From Amphimedon queenslandica (taxonomy: Eukaryota; Porifera; Demospongiae; Haplosclerida; Niphatidae), in NCBI RefSeq assembly GCF_000090795.2, contig NW_003546668.1, positions 1 through 24,601 on the forward strand: a stretch of 24,601 nucleotides of DNA. The letters run 5' to 3'. The translations under genes and the position numbers were made by a program. This document shows positions 12,015 through 23,274 of the stretch, piece by piece; the first letter of the stretch is position 1; each line of letters begins with the position of its first letter. The notes below the pieces were generated by a model. It was given only the letters and a program-made list of their open reading frames with translations. It made no database searches and had not been told where the DNA came from.

Positions 12015-13671
12015 CTTTGTTGACAAGTGACAAAGTTATAATCACAAGTTATTATTAAAATGGAAACATTAGTATAGTAACGTGATACATTACGTAGCAA
12101 TGAGATAATCCCACACACATACATAAAAATACTATTAGGAGTTTATAATACAGATTCTTTATATACACATTAATAATTTGTGGTACAAAGGTGAACCATA
12201 TTTAACATGCCAAAATGTCTATCAATAATATATGTACTTTCATTGTACTTGTATCAAGTTTCAAAATTTTCAGCCAAAGTAGGATTAGAAATTTTTTTTA
12301 TATGGTTCCAAAATTTGGCCAAAGTCCCTGTACTGTTTTTGGCCAAATTTTGCTAAAAATGACTATAGAAGAGAATTCTTCATTTTAATAATTTTTCTGA
12401 CACACATACATGTTTTTATGTTGTTTTTCAAGTTTGAGCTGATTTCGATTGCATTTAGATTTTTTATAAATTTTTAAAGTTACTCCAAATACAGGCCAAT
12501 GTTCCTGTGCTATAGGCTAACACACAATGATAAAGTGGGAAAATGAGAAGAATAATGAAAAAATTGATAATTTAGATTGAATTAGTTAGGATAGAGTGAG
12601 GTGAGCATTGGAGATGGTCATTTGAATCAAAAAATTTCACTTTAAAGCAGGAGCCATGTAAATGAATACTGGCATCAGATGAAATTGATGGTAGTGCTAT
12701 AGGATCTCTGGAATTTCTCCAAATGTAACATTGCCAAGCGCATAGTAAACAATGTTGAAACAGGACCAAAAATTTCACCAAAAATGACTAGGACAGAGTT
12801 CTTTCATTTTTTAAATTTTTCTGATCCATATACAAGTACTTATGTTGTTTTTCAAGTTTGGGCATGTACTTGTATCATGTACATGTATTGCAATTGATCC
12901 AATAACAGTGTACAATAACAGTGCTCATGTATAGCAGTGCCAAATGCACCATTGCCTTGCCTTTGGTTTTGTACTTGGGAAATTTTCATGAAAAACATTC
13001 CCAGAGCCACTTTTAACAAAAAAACCCTGCCTGCACTATAGCCCTAGAGCCCATATGGTTTTTGGTCAAATTTTTTAGCAATTTTAAAATTCATAAAAAA
13101 TCTAATTTTGTTGGAATCAAGGTTATAGGCCAAAATCAAGCCAAAGTCCTTGTACAAGGGTACAGGGTCTTCGGCCAAATTTTTCCAAAAATAAAAAGGA
13201 CAGAATTCTTCATTTTATAATTTTTCCTGATACATATACATGTTCTTATGTTGTTTTTTTAAGTTTGAAATTTTTAAAAAAATTTAAAGTTGCTCAAAAA
13301 TTGAGCCAAAGTCTCTGCAAGTATAGGGTATTTTATCAAAAGTGACTAAGAGAGAATTTAAATATTTGCATATACATGTAAGAATCAAAGACTCCATTAC
13401 ATTTTATACATATCAATGCTTTCTATGTGATTTGACTTAATTCTGATTGACGTCTGAAATAATACGTCACTTTTTGAAAAAAAAGGAAATACAAAAATTT
13501 AGCACACAAAAGTAAAATGATAATATAATTTTACAGATCCAGTCCATACAAAATTATAATTGCTGCTTGTTTAACCTGTGATTTAATATATATGTATATA
13601 AATAATTTAATATCTAAATGATGGAGCCTCAAATTTCTATTGAATGATTCTACCTTTCCGTGCAGTCCCCA
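12015..13671. repeat. intergenic, dominated by dispersed ~180-bp repeat copies
   Basis: No exon is recognised. Repeat copies lie at about 12240-12510, 12780-12880 and 13040-13380. They carry GGCCAAATTTTGCTAAAAA, ATGACTAG..AGAGAATTCTTCATTTT, ACATACATGTTTTTATGTTG and TTTTTCAAGTTTGAGC in fixed order. Equivalent points such as AGCCAAAGTCC (about 13140) and AGCCAAAGTCT (about 13315) lie about 175 bp apart, so some copies are tandem. A separate block at 12660-12745 is duplicated at 14127-14205. The first 200 bp upstream of gene C (12015-12200) should hold its promoter, but no element stands out. Confidence 0.6.
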
Positions 13672-14036
13672 TTATATATGTACAATTTCAAAAGGTTCGC
13701 TATCAGCTCTAACTTCATGAGGCTTATTAACCTATAATAATACATATAATAATAAATTATTAGTGGCTGAAAACCTTTCCTTCCTCTGCAGCTGTAGTTT
13801 GGTATGAGGTCATAGGAGCACGTTCAGGTAATAGAGGACGATCAGATCCAGCAGTAGAAGAATAAGAAACTGAATTATCCTCATGTATTGTAACACTGGG
13901 ACTATTAATACTTGCTGATTCATATACTCGTGCATCAGAACTGAGGTTTTCAAATGTTTTGGTCTGTTCAAAAGCACTTGGTGAGTGTGGAGGAAGGCTT
14001 GGCTTAGTCAACACTGGATATGATTGTTTAGAAATG
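13672..14036 (-). CDS. detached cytoplasmic-tail exons (orphan tail T2)
   Basis: Two minus-strand exons join in phase 0: 13775-14036 (donor gttttc, weak) and 13672-13731 (acceptor TTATTATAG) ending in TAA. They encode about 106 residues rich in Ser, Thr and Pro without membrane segment: KPSLPPHSPSAF, ARVYESASINSP, SDRPLLPERAP, and a C-terminus SEPFEIVHI. The first acceptor (AAAACAG at 14037-14038) gives phase 2, as in orphan tail T1; a CCAG slightly downstream gives phase 1, which would suit the receptor exons. It lies 610 bp beyond the stop of gene X, so it may be an alternative end of X or the remains of a deleted receptor. No similarity to the NPAY or B/D tails is evident. Confidence 0.55.
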
Positions 14037-14646
14037 CTGTTTTAAGATAAAAACAATAATATTTTAGTAAAATCAATGATTATCTTAACGTAAGCATCTT
14101 ATTGCTGACTTGAGTATTGTAAATAAATACCGGCATCAGATGAAATTGATGGTAATGCTATAAGGTTTCTGGAATTTCTCTGAATTTAACATTGCCAGGC
14201 ACTTGATTTTTGGCCAAATTTCACCAAAAATGGCCAGGAGAGAATTTTTCATTAAAAAATTTTTTTCCTAATGCATGTACAAGTACTTATGCTGTATGTT
14301 TTCAAGTTTAAGCTGATTTTGATTGAAATTAGATTTTTTACAAATTTTTTAAGGTGCTCCAAAATTAGACCAAAGTCCTTGTACTTATGAACAAAGTATT
14401 TGGCCAAATTTTGCCAAAAATGACTAGGAGAAATTTTTTAATTTTATAATCATTTCTGATACATATACATGTTTTTATCTTGTGTAGAAAGTTTGAGCTG
14501 ATTCCAATCAAAATTGAATTTATTATAAATTTATAATCATAATTTTTGACAAATTTTAAGAAACCAAAGCACTTGAAGATATCATCACCATCTTGTAGAA
14601 ATTACAGCAATAAATGCATTAACTAAATAACTGTTATATTTTGTAA
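14037..14646. repeat. intergenic with dispersed repeat copies
   Basis: Positions 14127-14205 repeat the block at 12660-12745 (GGCATCAGATGAAATTGATGG and the following bases). About 14205-14540 holds two copies of the ~180-bp repeat (TTGGCCAAATTT, CAAAAATG, GACTAGGAGAAATTTTTT, ACATATACATGTTTTTATC). No exon is seen. Confidence 0.6.
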
Positions 14647-17123
14647 TTACATTACATATTCATAAACAAGAACAGTCTCATAAGCTGGATTAACATTTGT
14701 GTTCAATACTGATCCTTGTACTGACTGTAGAGGTCTTGCTGTCCGTTCAACTAGAAATGAATAGTTACTTAGTTAGATTAGCTAGTGTATTAATTTAATC
14801 AGCTTACTCTGACCATATGCTGGATTATTTACTGTAATCTCAATGGAATTACCTTTAAATATAGAAATGTATATTATACTAAACAAACTAAAAATTAAAC
14901 AAGAAGAAGCTACCTTCCTTTCTTTTTCTCACACACAAGATACATAAAGGTATACATCAAGGTGAGGTATCTATGGCATTTATCATACCACGGGTAATAG
15001 TTGCACAAGGCCACAGATACTGACACCAAGTTATATAATCAACTTCTACCAACCAACTTCTGCAACCAACCTCCCCTAAACCCTATTTATTCAACCTCTC
15101 GGGGGAATTTAGTGGTAAGTAAGTTATTTATAAACCTAAAATTGAGCAACCTGACTGATCAGTTACAACTAGAGGCATAGTAGTATAATGATGATTACAA
15201 TCAGCAGTATTATTACAAATACTGTACTAACTATGGTACATACTAATAACACCACAACTGTGTCAGATCACATTTACTATAACTATGACAATTACCTGCA
15301 CTAAGTGTAACTTTGTTCCTTTGCTTCCTCTTAATCACAGCAACCACACACAAAGTGAAGGTTATTATTAGTATCATTAATATAAAAAGAACAAATACCA
15401 CACTAGTAATGACATAGACCATTGAGCTGCCAGCATTTCCTCAATAAAAACAAAATACGTAAGTGTATTTTTTATACATGTCAGTCAATACCTGGTGCAT
15501 TAGTTTCAGTTCCAATAACAACAGTTGGTGATGGTGTTGTAGTGACAGAAGTTGAACTACTGATGGTAGCAGAGGAAGAACTAGAGCTGACAGCAATAAC
15601 TCCTAATAATATTAATAATAATAACAATAACAAAGAATTAAAGTATCTCTTACCACTGGAGGAAGTAGCACTAGTTATAATAGTCACATACACTTGTTTA
15701 GGTTGTACACAAGTCCATGGGACAATACTTCCATTGTCACTAATGTCGTATGCAACTACAGTATAAACTCCAGTGTTTGATAGATGTATTGTTTTATCAT
15801 CCAATCCTATTATATTAAAGGAGTCATTCCTTCCACTGATAGTGTGTATAAAAATAACATGACATCCATTAGCAGTTGATGATTCTTCATATACACACTG
15901 TACACTAACTGATCCATTCCCTTCAATAAATAAAAGAACATCTTGTACATTTGATGATAATGTAGCTTAAGGTAATTCAAAGACAAAAAATAAGTTAAAG
16001 TAATCAAACATAAAAACTTACAAAATGGAACTTCCAAAGAATCTTTATCAGCTCTTATATAAGCTGTATAATCTGTACATTGTCTTAATCCGGCCATTTT
16101 GTATAAAAATATCTCTTCTTTTTCATCTGCTTCAACAATCTGAGTATTGTCCTCCATACCAATAGGAAAGACTTCCCCAACTATCATATATGTACATGAC
16201 TGATTACTGTGTATCTGATAAAATAACATTGGGTACATAGTTATGGAAGCAACAAATCTTACCGAACAATTAAGATTAGCAACAAATGTCTGGCTTGATT
16301 CATTAAAAGTCATTGTAACATTGTCATAAGTAATAGTATGATCTAATCAAAAACAAAAATAATTTCCTTTTTTAAATTTTACACTTACCTGCAGTGATGC
16401 TAAAGTTATATTCTCTCCCTTGTGATACATATTGTCCAATAGATGCAGTAATACTGACAGTAACATTAGTACAAGATAATCCAGTAGTATTCAACCATAC
16501 ACTAGTACCAGTAGTGTTAGTATGACTAGTGCCATTCACTAGTACATTATATGTAGTATAAGCAATGGCTCCTGTAATAATATCATCAGAATAAAAAGAA
16601 GGAGGAGACCATGACAATAACTGATCACCATTAGACCATTGTATGTCTTCAACTGGTGACACTCCTGTTGTAATTAATGTTATAATCATAATGTATTATG
16701 TGTATATACATTAACCTTTTATTGTTAGTGTACCACCAGAATAAGCTTGTTTGAATGGAGGATATGATACAATTTGACAATAAATTTGTAATCCATCATT
16801 AACAGGTAACCCACTGATAGTAAGTACTGATGATAAGGTACCAGGACCACCACCAGGATCAGTAAATGTGATGCCTCTATGTTGTTTAACTGATTCTGTC
16901 AGTGAAGCACTCCCTACTAGCCAATTCAGTTCATTGCCAGTTCCTTCACAAGTAAAACTCGCTGTCTCATAAATAGGAACAGTAACAGAAGTAGGAGCAA
17001 CTGTTATATCTAGAAGAACAATCAAAACATAAAGTATATTCATCACACATTACCAGCTCCATCCACTGACAGGATCAACAAGAACAAGACAGTGAGAGAC
17101 AAACCTAGTCTATTCTTAATCAT
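14647..17123 (-). CDS. receptor gene X: Ig + FN3 repeats, distinct TM module, twin-NPAY tail
   Basis: Predicted receptor of 542 aa; the exon sum is an exact multiple of three. Exons: 17054-17123 (signal peptide as in A/C), 16716-17009 (Ig), 16389-16664 (FN3), 16263-16342 plus 16022-16214 (second FN3, B/X version), 15654-15965 (third domain), 15492-15602 (stalk with a run [18 protein letters not shown]), 15296-15439 (TM about residues 452-481, [20 protein letters not shown], then IKRKQRNK), 14808-14852 (NNPAYGQ) and 14647-14750 (NPAYETV, ending YEYVM). The TM exon is unlike those of A/C/E and B/D. The intron before the NPAY exon still contains a broken A/C/E-type TM exon, so an existing module seems to have been inactivated and replaced. 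Ligand and partners are unknown. Confidence 0.82.
14914..15272 (-). pseudogene. relic A/C/E-type TM exon split by insertion
   Basis: The two outer pieces, about 15178-15272 and 14914-14942, match the TM exon of gene E in order: GATTACAATCAGCAGTATTATTACAAATACTGTAC on one side and the Lys/Arg-rich end with its donor on the other. Between them lie about 235 bp (roughly 14943-15177) absent from E, A and C. The far 5' end of the relic exon is also degraded. It lies wholly within an intron of gene X and is not needed for a continuous frame. Confidence 0.7.
14943..15177. mobile_element. insertion of unknown type
   Basis: This segment interrupts the relic TM exon. A block TATCTATGGCATTTATCATACC resembles the foldback element at 588-688 (TTTCTATGGCATTTATTGACC), so the two may be related. 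I do not see clear terminal inverted repeats or target duplication, so boundaries are approximate. Confidence 0.45.
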
Positions 17124-17778
17124 TTTTTCTTTGCCGACTATACACTTTGTATTAAATTATAATAACATACTTTTATCAGATGAATACTAAAGGAGTATGT
17201 ATAAACTGTGTAGATACATTATGTGTATATATGTGTAGATACAGGATATAGTAATTAAGTGATTCATCATACTTGATGTGATCGTTATTTGTGATGACTA
17301 GCTGCACCTTTCCAATAACAGTTAACTCATAATAAGGTCACATTGCACATACAAGTATTTTAAAGGAGATAAAAATACTTGTAAATAAAGAGTGCCAGAC
17401 TCTCTTTTCTGACTTACCTTTCAGGACAATACTGTCCTGATTTCTGAAGCAAAGGTCAAATGTATATCAGGCAATCCCAGGGTTGATAATAATATTTTTG
17501 CCGAAAATGAAAAGGAAAAGGAGAGATTTTTCATTTTAATAATTTTTTGATATAAATACATGCTTTTATATTGTATTTTAAGTTTGAGTGATTCCAATCA
17601 AAATTTTTCATAAATTTTTTCAAATTTTGTTTCAAACAATGGGCAGTACAATATGTCATTAACAATGACTCGCTCTGAGTTATATAAGTTTGACTAAATG
17701 GTATTTTTTTAAATCACACAGCAAAAATAGCAAATTATTGTAGCAGCAAGTCAGCAAGGTAGCGCAGCAAAATAAATG
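17124..17778. other. intergenic: gene X 5' flank and repeat copy
   Basis: No exon is recognised. The first 100 bp resembles the upstream sequence of gene A. TGTGTAGATACA-type tandem words occur around 17208-17246. A partial copy of the ~180-bp dispersed repeat lies at about 17490-17630 (AAAAGGAGAGATTTTTCATTTTAATAATTTTTTGATA). Confidence 0.5.
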
Positions 17779-20700
17779 TTACATGTACTTTTGTTCAACA
17801 GCAATGTTCTCTGCTTTCAACTCAATCGGCTGATCAGGTGGATTGGTCACTTCTTTAGAATTCAAACCATTCTCTTCCAGTTCCAATTCTCTATTGTTTA
17901 CATCATGATACAATAAACAATAAAATTATTAATTATACCTAGTGTTCAAATTCCTCTTTTTGCGAACTGAAATGTAATTCAAAAGACTGTCAAGGCTATT
18001 TGCTATCAACAGGGTAATCACAATAATAAAGACATTTTTTTTGAACAACAAAAGAAAGGTCAGACCAGTAATCCACCCTAGAAATAAATTTAACTTTACT
18101 TGTGAATTGCAAAACTTACATTTTAATACTCTGTCAGGCCCAGCTTCACCATTATTATTGAAGTTATAATTATGATCCTGCACACAGTGAGGAGGTAGAG
18201 GACCATTATTATCATACAAAAGCAGCTTTCCATTGCATATGCTTCCACTCAACTGTCCGTCTGTAATCTCAGAATGTATGGAAGCTGCTACTGGCCTGGT
18301 ATCTACACAAAAAGTGATTAATAATTCAAATTAATTTGACATGTAATACATGAAAACAAATGACAGTATTATATAGCCATAATAAATACAATTTACTACA
18401 CAAAAATTCCCTAACCACAAAATTAACAAACGTAAAAGTGTAAAAATATTCCTATAATTGATTTCACTACATTGCAAGTACAACTTGGCCATTATTAAGA
18501 CTTATAGAGGCTCTCTCTACTTTCTAATGCTATGTGTAAGCCGCCATTTTGTTTGCTGTGGCCACACCCACTTACATAAAGGAGTATGGGTGGGTGGTTG
18601 CTAAGGCTTGTTACCGTATAGCGGAAAATTTTCATGGCCCAAATATTTCGTGGATCCGTTCAAAATTCAATTTCGTGGCTTTGATTTTCGTGGTTTTCTA
18701 CTTTTCGGCCATCTTGAACCGTATTAAATCAATTTTCGTGGATTTTATTTTTGTGGATTTTGAAAAAAACGCAAAATCCACAAAAATTTTGGGCCATGAA
18801 AATTTTCCGCTGTACAGTATTTCTCCAATACAACATGTATAGAAGAAATGTAAGTGTGGACATACAAATAAATATATAAATAAATATATATAGATAGCGC
18901 GACGGTGAAATCAATTATAGGAACAACCTGGGATCTTTGCCCCCAGGTCATTAAAAAAATTAATGATGATAGCAATAAACTACATGTACTTTGTATGTAC
19001 TGTAGATCTACTTACTAATGATCTTTAAACTGATTTTGCCAGATGATACAGTATTAGAATGCATCTTATGGGCAGTACCAGTGTCACTATGCAAAGTATC
19101 AATGGCCTATAAAAAGTACATATATAATAAGTAAAAATTAAATAAAATTATAACTAACCTGTACAATTGTTTCGTTACTAGTGACTTCAGCAGTGTCAAG
19201 TTGTTTGATGCTGTCATTCTCATTCTCTTCCTTACCACTAGACAAGGCTGGTATCTCATTATTCACTTTTTCCTCTACTTGTGGCAGGCCTGGTGGCACA
19301 TAATGAGGAACTACATAATGAGGAACTACAATCTCACCAGAGTGATCAGAATGATCATCATCATTGGTTACGTCTTTTGGTAGATCTGGTGGCATACAAC
19401 GGGTCACTATCATCACATCAGAATGGCCAGAATCATCAAATTTTTCTAGTGGCATTTTACTGCTATTTTCATGTCCAGGAAACAATAATGCCACAAAAAG
19501 AGGAGCAAGCTCATTATTACCATTGATAGGATTTTCAATGGCAAACCAACGAATTGATGAGTGATTATCCTCTAAAAATAAATATAAAAAAATAATAAAT
19601 TAATAAATTTGTTATTATGTAGTTTATCAACCTGGAGGTGAAGCCCCCAATTTAAAAATTAATTTCGCCATCATGCTAAATGCATGTTACACTAGTCTCA
19701 CCCTGCCCCTTGGCTACTTCTGAAAAGTAGCCAAGGGGCAGGGCAAGATTAATGTCCCATTTTTTATGCAGTTTATGACAAATAAGCAACCACCCACCCA
19801 TCTCTTTATGTAATTGTTAGTAAAATGGTAGCTTGAAAATGGAAAGATTTGAGCTTTTCTAGCAGTGAAATAGACACAAGTAATGTCAAAAAACTTCCAG
19901 ATCTAAGCACTAGATTAAAAGAAACTCAGTGAGAGGAAATAAACACTAGTTGATGGCAAACTATTACCCTTGTTACCAGTTAATGCACATTACAATCTTA
20001 TTATGCATTTTGAGTCAAAACACAATATTATACTAACCATCTTTTGGTTGTCCAGCTGATGACGCAGTACAAAGACTAGAAGCTCCTTTTGTGTGAGATT
20101 CTTCTGTAGCTTCAGAATAAAAAGGTTCATTTGGTACAACGTGAAATGAGCTTTGTTCAATGAAAGGATCAGTACTGGTGTCCAAATCATCATAGGAAGG
20201 AGAATAATCTTGGTGAACAGGCTAATAATAGATCTAATAATTATGCCATTATGATGTAATGTAATACCTCATCTTTGCTAGTACATGTAGTTGAGTTAAG
20301 ATCTCCAGGAACAGTAACACTCCCTTCCTAATAATGATAATAATAATAATAATAAACTAAACCATATTACCTTATTAATATCTCGAGAAACAACAATTTC
20401 ATCATCACTTTTATCATTTGTAGCAAGAGCAACAACAGTGTCATTACTTCTATATGCAGTGACAGCATCATCATCATGACCAGGTGGTAGTAATGGAGCA
20501 GTAGAATTATAAGTGGATGATGAACTGCATGTTGGCGGTCCCTAATAAGTATAATAGTGTAGGAGTACAGTTTATGTGAATCTCATTACAAAGATAGGAA
20601 ATAATTTTTACAATTAGTATTATTGCTTTATGTACAGGTGGTTATTATTATAGTCAATATAATGACTCACATTAAGATTCGTGTTGATAGTGTTCTTAGT

Positions 20701-23274
20701 ACATGGGTTCCTGGTACTATTTGGAGGTGAACCAACAGAACAAGATGGTAACAGTGAGCTGTTTTGATCCTAATAATAAAACAAAGGAAATATAGGTCAT
20801 GTGCCCCCGGTAGTGCGCAACAAATAAGTACAATTAATACTGATCATGAATCTCATTATAGAGATGGGAAAATCAGTACACAATAGTACTGCATGTTTGT
20901 ACTCATCAGACATCTGTTACATAATGTTACATAATCACTTTCAATCAACAAGTAGTTACACTTATTGATTCATTGTCATCATTTTATTGCTATGGCTTCC
21001 TTTTCTATAGTACAAATAATAGTATTATATAATATTACCTCATGTGGAGATGTAGTAGTGACAAGGGCACCATTCTGTTGAACAGATCGTCCCTATAATA
21101 GACAGTTGGACACAATAAAAGATTACATTATATCACATCATTGAGTGGTAACTTACATCTTGTAATTTATTAGTAGAAACATGATAAGGATCCACTATAT
21201 TCAGTAGTACTGGTTCACTAGTTGGAGCTGAAGATCCTTCATCATCTGACATATCAATAACCATAGGTACATGTGTCTCATAATCAGTACGTTCTACATA
21301 ATAATAATGATAATAGATAACATGTACCTGAATTCAAATCACGTCTTTTCTTCTTAGCTTGTCTCTTATACATCAAATACAAAGCTACCACTATGAGTAT
21401 TACTATGAATATCACCAATAAACCAGCACCAATCGCTCCAGAAATGATATAAAACTTGGAGTCACCATCAGTTCCTGAACCTAAAAATGATATAGAGTAC
21501 ATACTATGTCATTTAATACCTTGTGTAGGTTCAATTCCAAATGATGATGGTATTGGAATAACAGAAATACTGATGGCAGTAGTAGAAGAAATAGAGCTGA
21601 CACTGATAGTACTATCTACTAATAATAGTGACAATGACAATAAAGAATTAACGCATTTTTTTACCACTGGAGGAAGTTATAGAGGAAGTTATAGAACTCA
21701 CATACACTTGTTTAGGTTGTACACAAGTCCATGGTACAATACTTCCATCATCACTGATATCATATGCTGTTACATCATATACTCCACTGGTTGATAATGT
21801 TATCAATGCACTATTGCCTGATCCAGTTATATTAAAGGATTCATTCCTTCCATTACTAGTATCAGTAAATATCACATGACATCCATCAGCAGTTGATCCT
21901 GATACAAACACACACTGTACACTAACTGATCCATTCCCTTCAGTAGATACTAGCAGATCTTGTACATTGTATGTAGCTTGCAATAAAGTAAACAATGAAA
22001 CAGTATAAATGTAAACTTACTGATAGTCACATTATCTTGATCAACAATACCAAATAAGGAATTCAATACAATGACTTGAACAGTGTAGACCTTGCATGGT
22101 TTTAATCCAGTTATTGTGTATGATACTAGTCCATCAGTACTGGTATAATATGGGGTCTGTGTCACTCCTTCATCCGGATAACGGATGCCATATATGGTAG
22201 TGTTACAGGACTGTGCTGAATTGTTTACCTAATTGCAATGGTAAATTATAAATTATGCATGACAATTATCATTACCAAGTTTATCAAATTAATAAAGAAT
22301 AAACTGCTTGTTTCATTATACACCAGAGTGTAATTTAATATGCTGATAGTGTAACCTATGGATGGACATTAAAAATTATATTGAGCTTTATGTTTATTGT
22401 AGTTTACCTGCAGTGATGTTAAAAATATATTCTCTCCCTCGTGATACATATTGTCCAATAGATGCAGTAATACTGACAGTAACATTAGTACAAGGTAATC
22501 CAGTAGTATTCAACCATACACTAGTATCAGTAGTGTTGATATAACTGATACCATTCACTAGTACATCATATGTAGTAATAGCAATGCCTCCTGAAATAAT
22601 ATCATTGGAATAGAAAGAAGGAGGAGACCATGACAATAACTGATCATCATTAGACCATTGTATGTCTTCAACTGGTGATATTCCTAATAATAATTACTAG
22701 AAAGAATGTAAAACATTGAGGGGCTCCGCCTCCAGACTGCACCTCCCAGTCACGCCCAGACGTACGTTCAAGTTCTTGTAAGTAAGGATTCGCCCAATTA
22801 TTATACTATTAATCATGATGTATGTGTACTACTAACCTCTTATTGTTAGTGTACTACCAGTGTCAGAGATCACTTGTTCAAAAGGTGGATATGATATTAT
22901 TTGACATCCAATACTAATCCCATCATTAACAGGTAACCCAGTGATAGTAAGTACTGATGATAAGTTACCAGGGCCACCACCAGGATCAGTAAAGGATACA
23001 TCTCTTTGTTGTTTAACTGATTCTGTCAGTGGGGCACTCCCTACTATCCAATTCAGTTCATTTCCAGTTCCTTCACAAGTAAAATTTGCTGTCTCATAAA
23101 TAGGAATAGTAACAGAAGTAGGACCAACTGATATAACTAGAAGGACACAGAAATTCAGTTAGAGTCTTACTGACAGTATTTACCAGCGCTATGCGCTCCT
23201 TTTGAAATGAGAATAAGACTTAACAGAAGAAGAATTCTAGTACTCGGAATATTCATCTTGCTTGCTTGCGCCAT
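17779..23274 (-). CDS. receptor gene D: Ig + FN3 repeats, TM, very long tail
   Basis: Nineteen exons give 1052 aa with all phases consistent. Ectodomain: 23184-23274 (signal peptide, [17 protein letters not shown]), 22837-23136 (Ig), 22408-22683 (FN3), 22276-22355 plus 22021-22228 (second FN3, A/C/D version), 21665-21976 (third domain), 21520-21615 (stalk), 21328-21480 (TM about residues 464-488, [20 protein letters not shown], then [10 protein letters not shown]). Tail: 21157-21293, 21039-21092, 20671-20769, 20371-20541, 20268-20327, 20038-20221, 19159-19571, 19016-19106, 18120-18302, 17939-18077, 17779-17890. The tail is acidic and Ser/Thr-rich, with [19 protein letters not shown] and SPSYDDLD tyrosine sites. 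Exon 17939-18077 adds a second hydrophobic run near residue 970-1000. Exons from 19571 downwards have no equivalent in gene B and might belong to a separate transcript; the phases do not separate the two. Confidence 0.72.
18303..19015. other. gene D intron with MITE
   Basis: This 713-bp intron between tail exons 16 and 17 is long for the window because it holds the MITE at 18612-18819 and a short element at about 18574-18604 (CATAAAGGAGTATGGGTGGG) that recurs inverted at 19784-19814. The open frames found here lie in the MITE and are not genes. Confidence 0.6.
18612..18819. mobile_element. MITE with ~30-bp terminal inverted repeats
   Basis: The left end reads TACCGTATAGCGGAAAATTT and continues TTCATGGCCCAAA. 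The right end is its complement with two mismatches (TACTGTACAGCGGAAAATTT when read inward). The interior has repeated TTTCGTGG/TTTTGTGG words. The 208-bp element has no transposase. It lies within an intron of gene D. Confidence 0.85.
19572..20037. other. gene D intron with perfect hairpin
   Basis: The intron between tail exons 14 and 15 is 466 bp. It holds the hairpin at 19701-19743 and the repeated word at 19784-19814. No exon is seen. Confidence 0.6.
19701..19743. repeat. perfect 19-bp inverted repeat, 5-bp loop
   Basis: CCCTGCCCCTTGGCTACTT is followed by CTGAA and then its exact complement. The GC-rich stem stands out from the AT-rich intron, and a transcript of either strand would fold into a stable stem-loop. 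It could be the core of a small foldback element or a hairpin in the D pre-mRNA. Confidence 0.9.
20330..20356. repeat. (TAA)n short microsatellite
   Basis: A run of AATAATGATAATAATAATAA lies in the intron between gene D tail exons 12 and 13. Confidence 0.75.
22684..22836. other. gene D intron 2 with GC-rich insert
   Basis: This intron is 153 bp, against 56 bp for the equivalent intron in B and C. The extra sequence at about 22713-22792 is locally GC-rich (GGGGCTCCGCCTCC, CAGTCACGCCCAGACG) and appears inserted. No terminal repeats are evident. Confidence 0.5.

Noticed and set aside
12572..12781. Minus-strand open frame of 69 codons
   Set aside because: Lies in a duplicated non-coding block whose second copy (14127-14205) does not preserve the frame.
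15422..15766. Plus-strand open frame of 114 codons with Asn run
   Set aside because: Antisense to gene X stalk and third-domain exons, and it crosses an intron made of trinucleotide repeat.
18549..18975. Several overlapping open frames on both strands
   Set aside because: They fall in a terminal-inverted-repeat MITE and its AT-rich edge, with no splice context or domain.
19201..19564. Three plus-strand open frames
   Set aside because: Antisense shadows of the long gene D tail exon 19159-19571.
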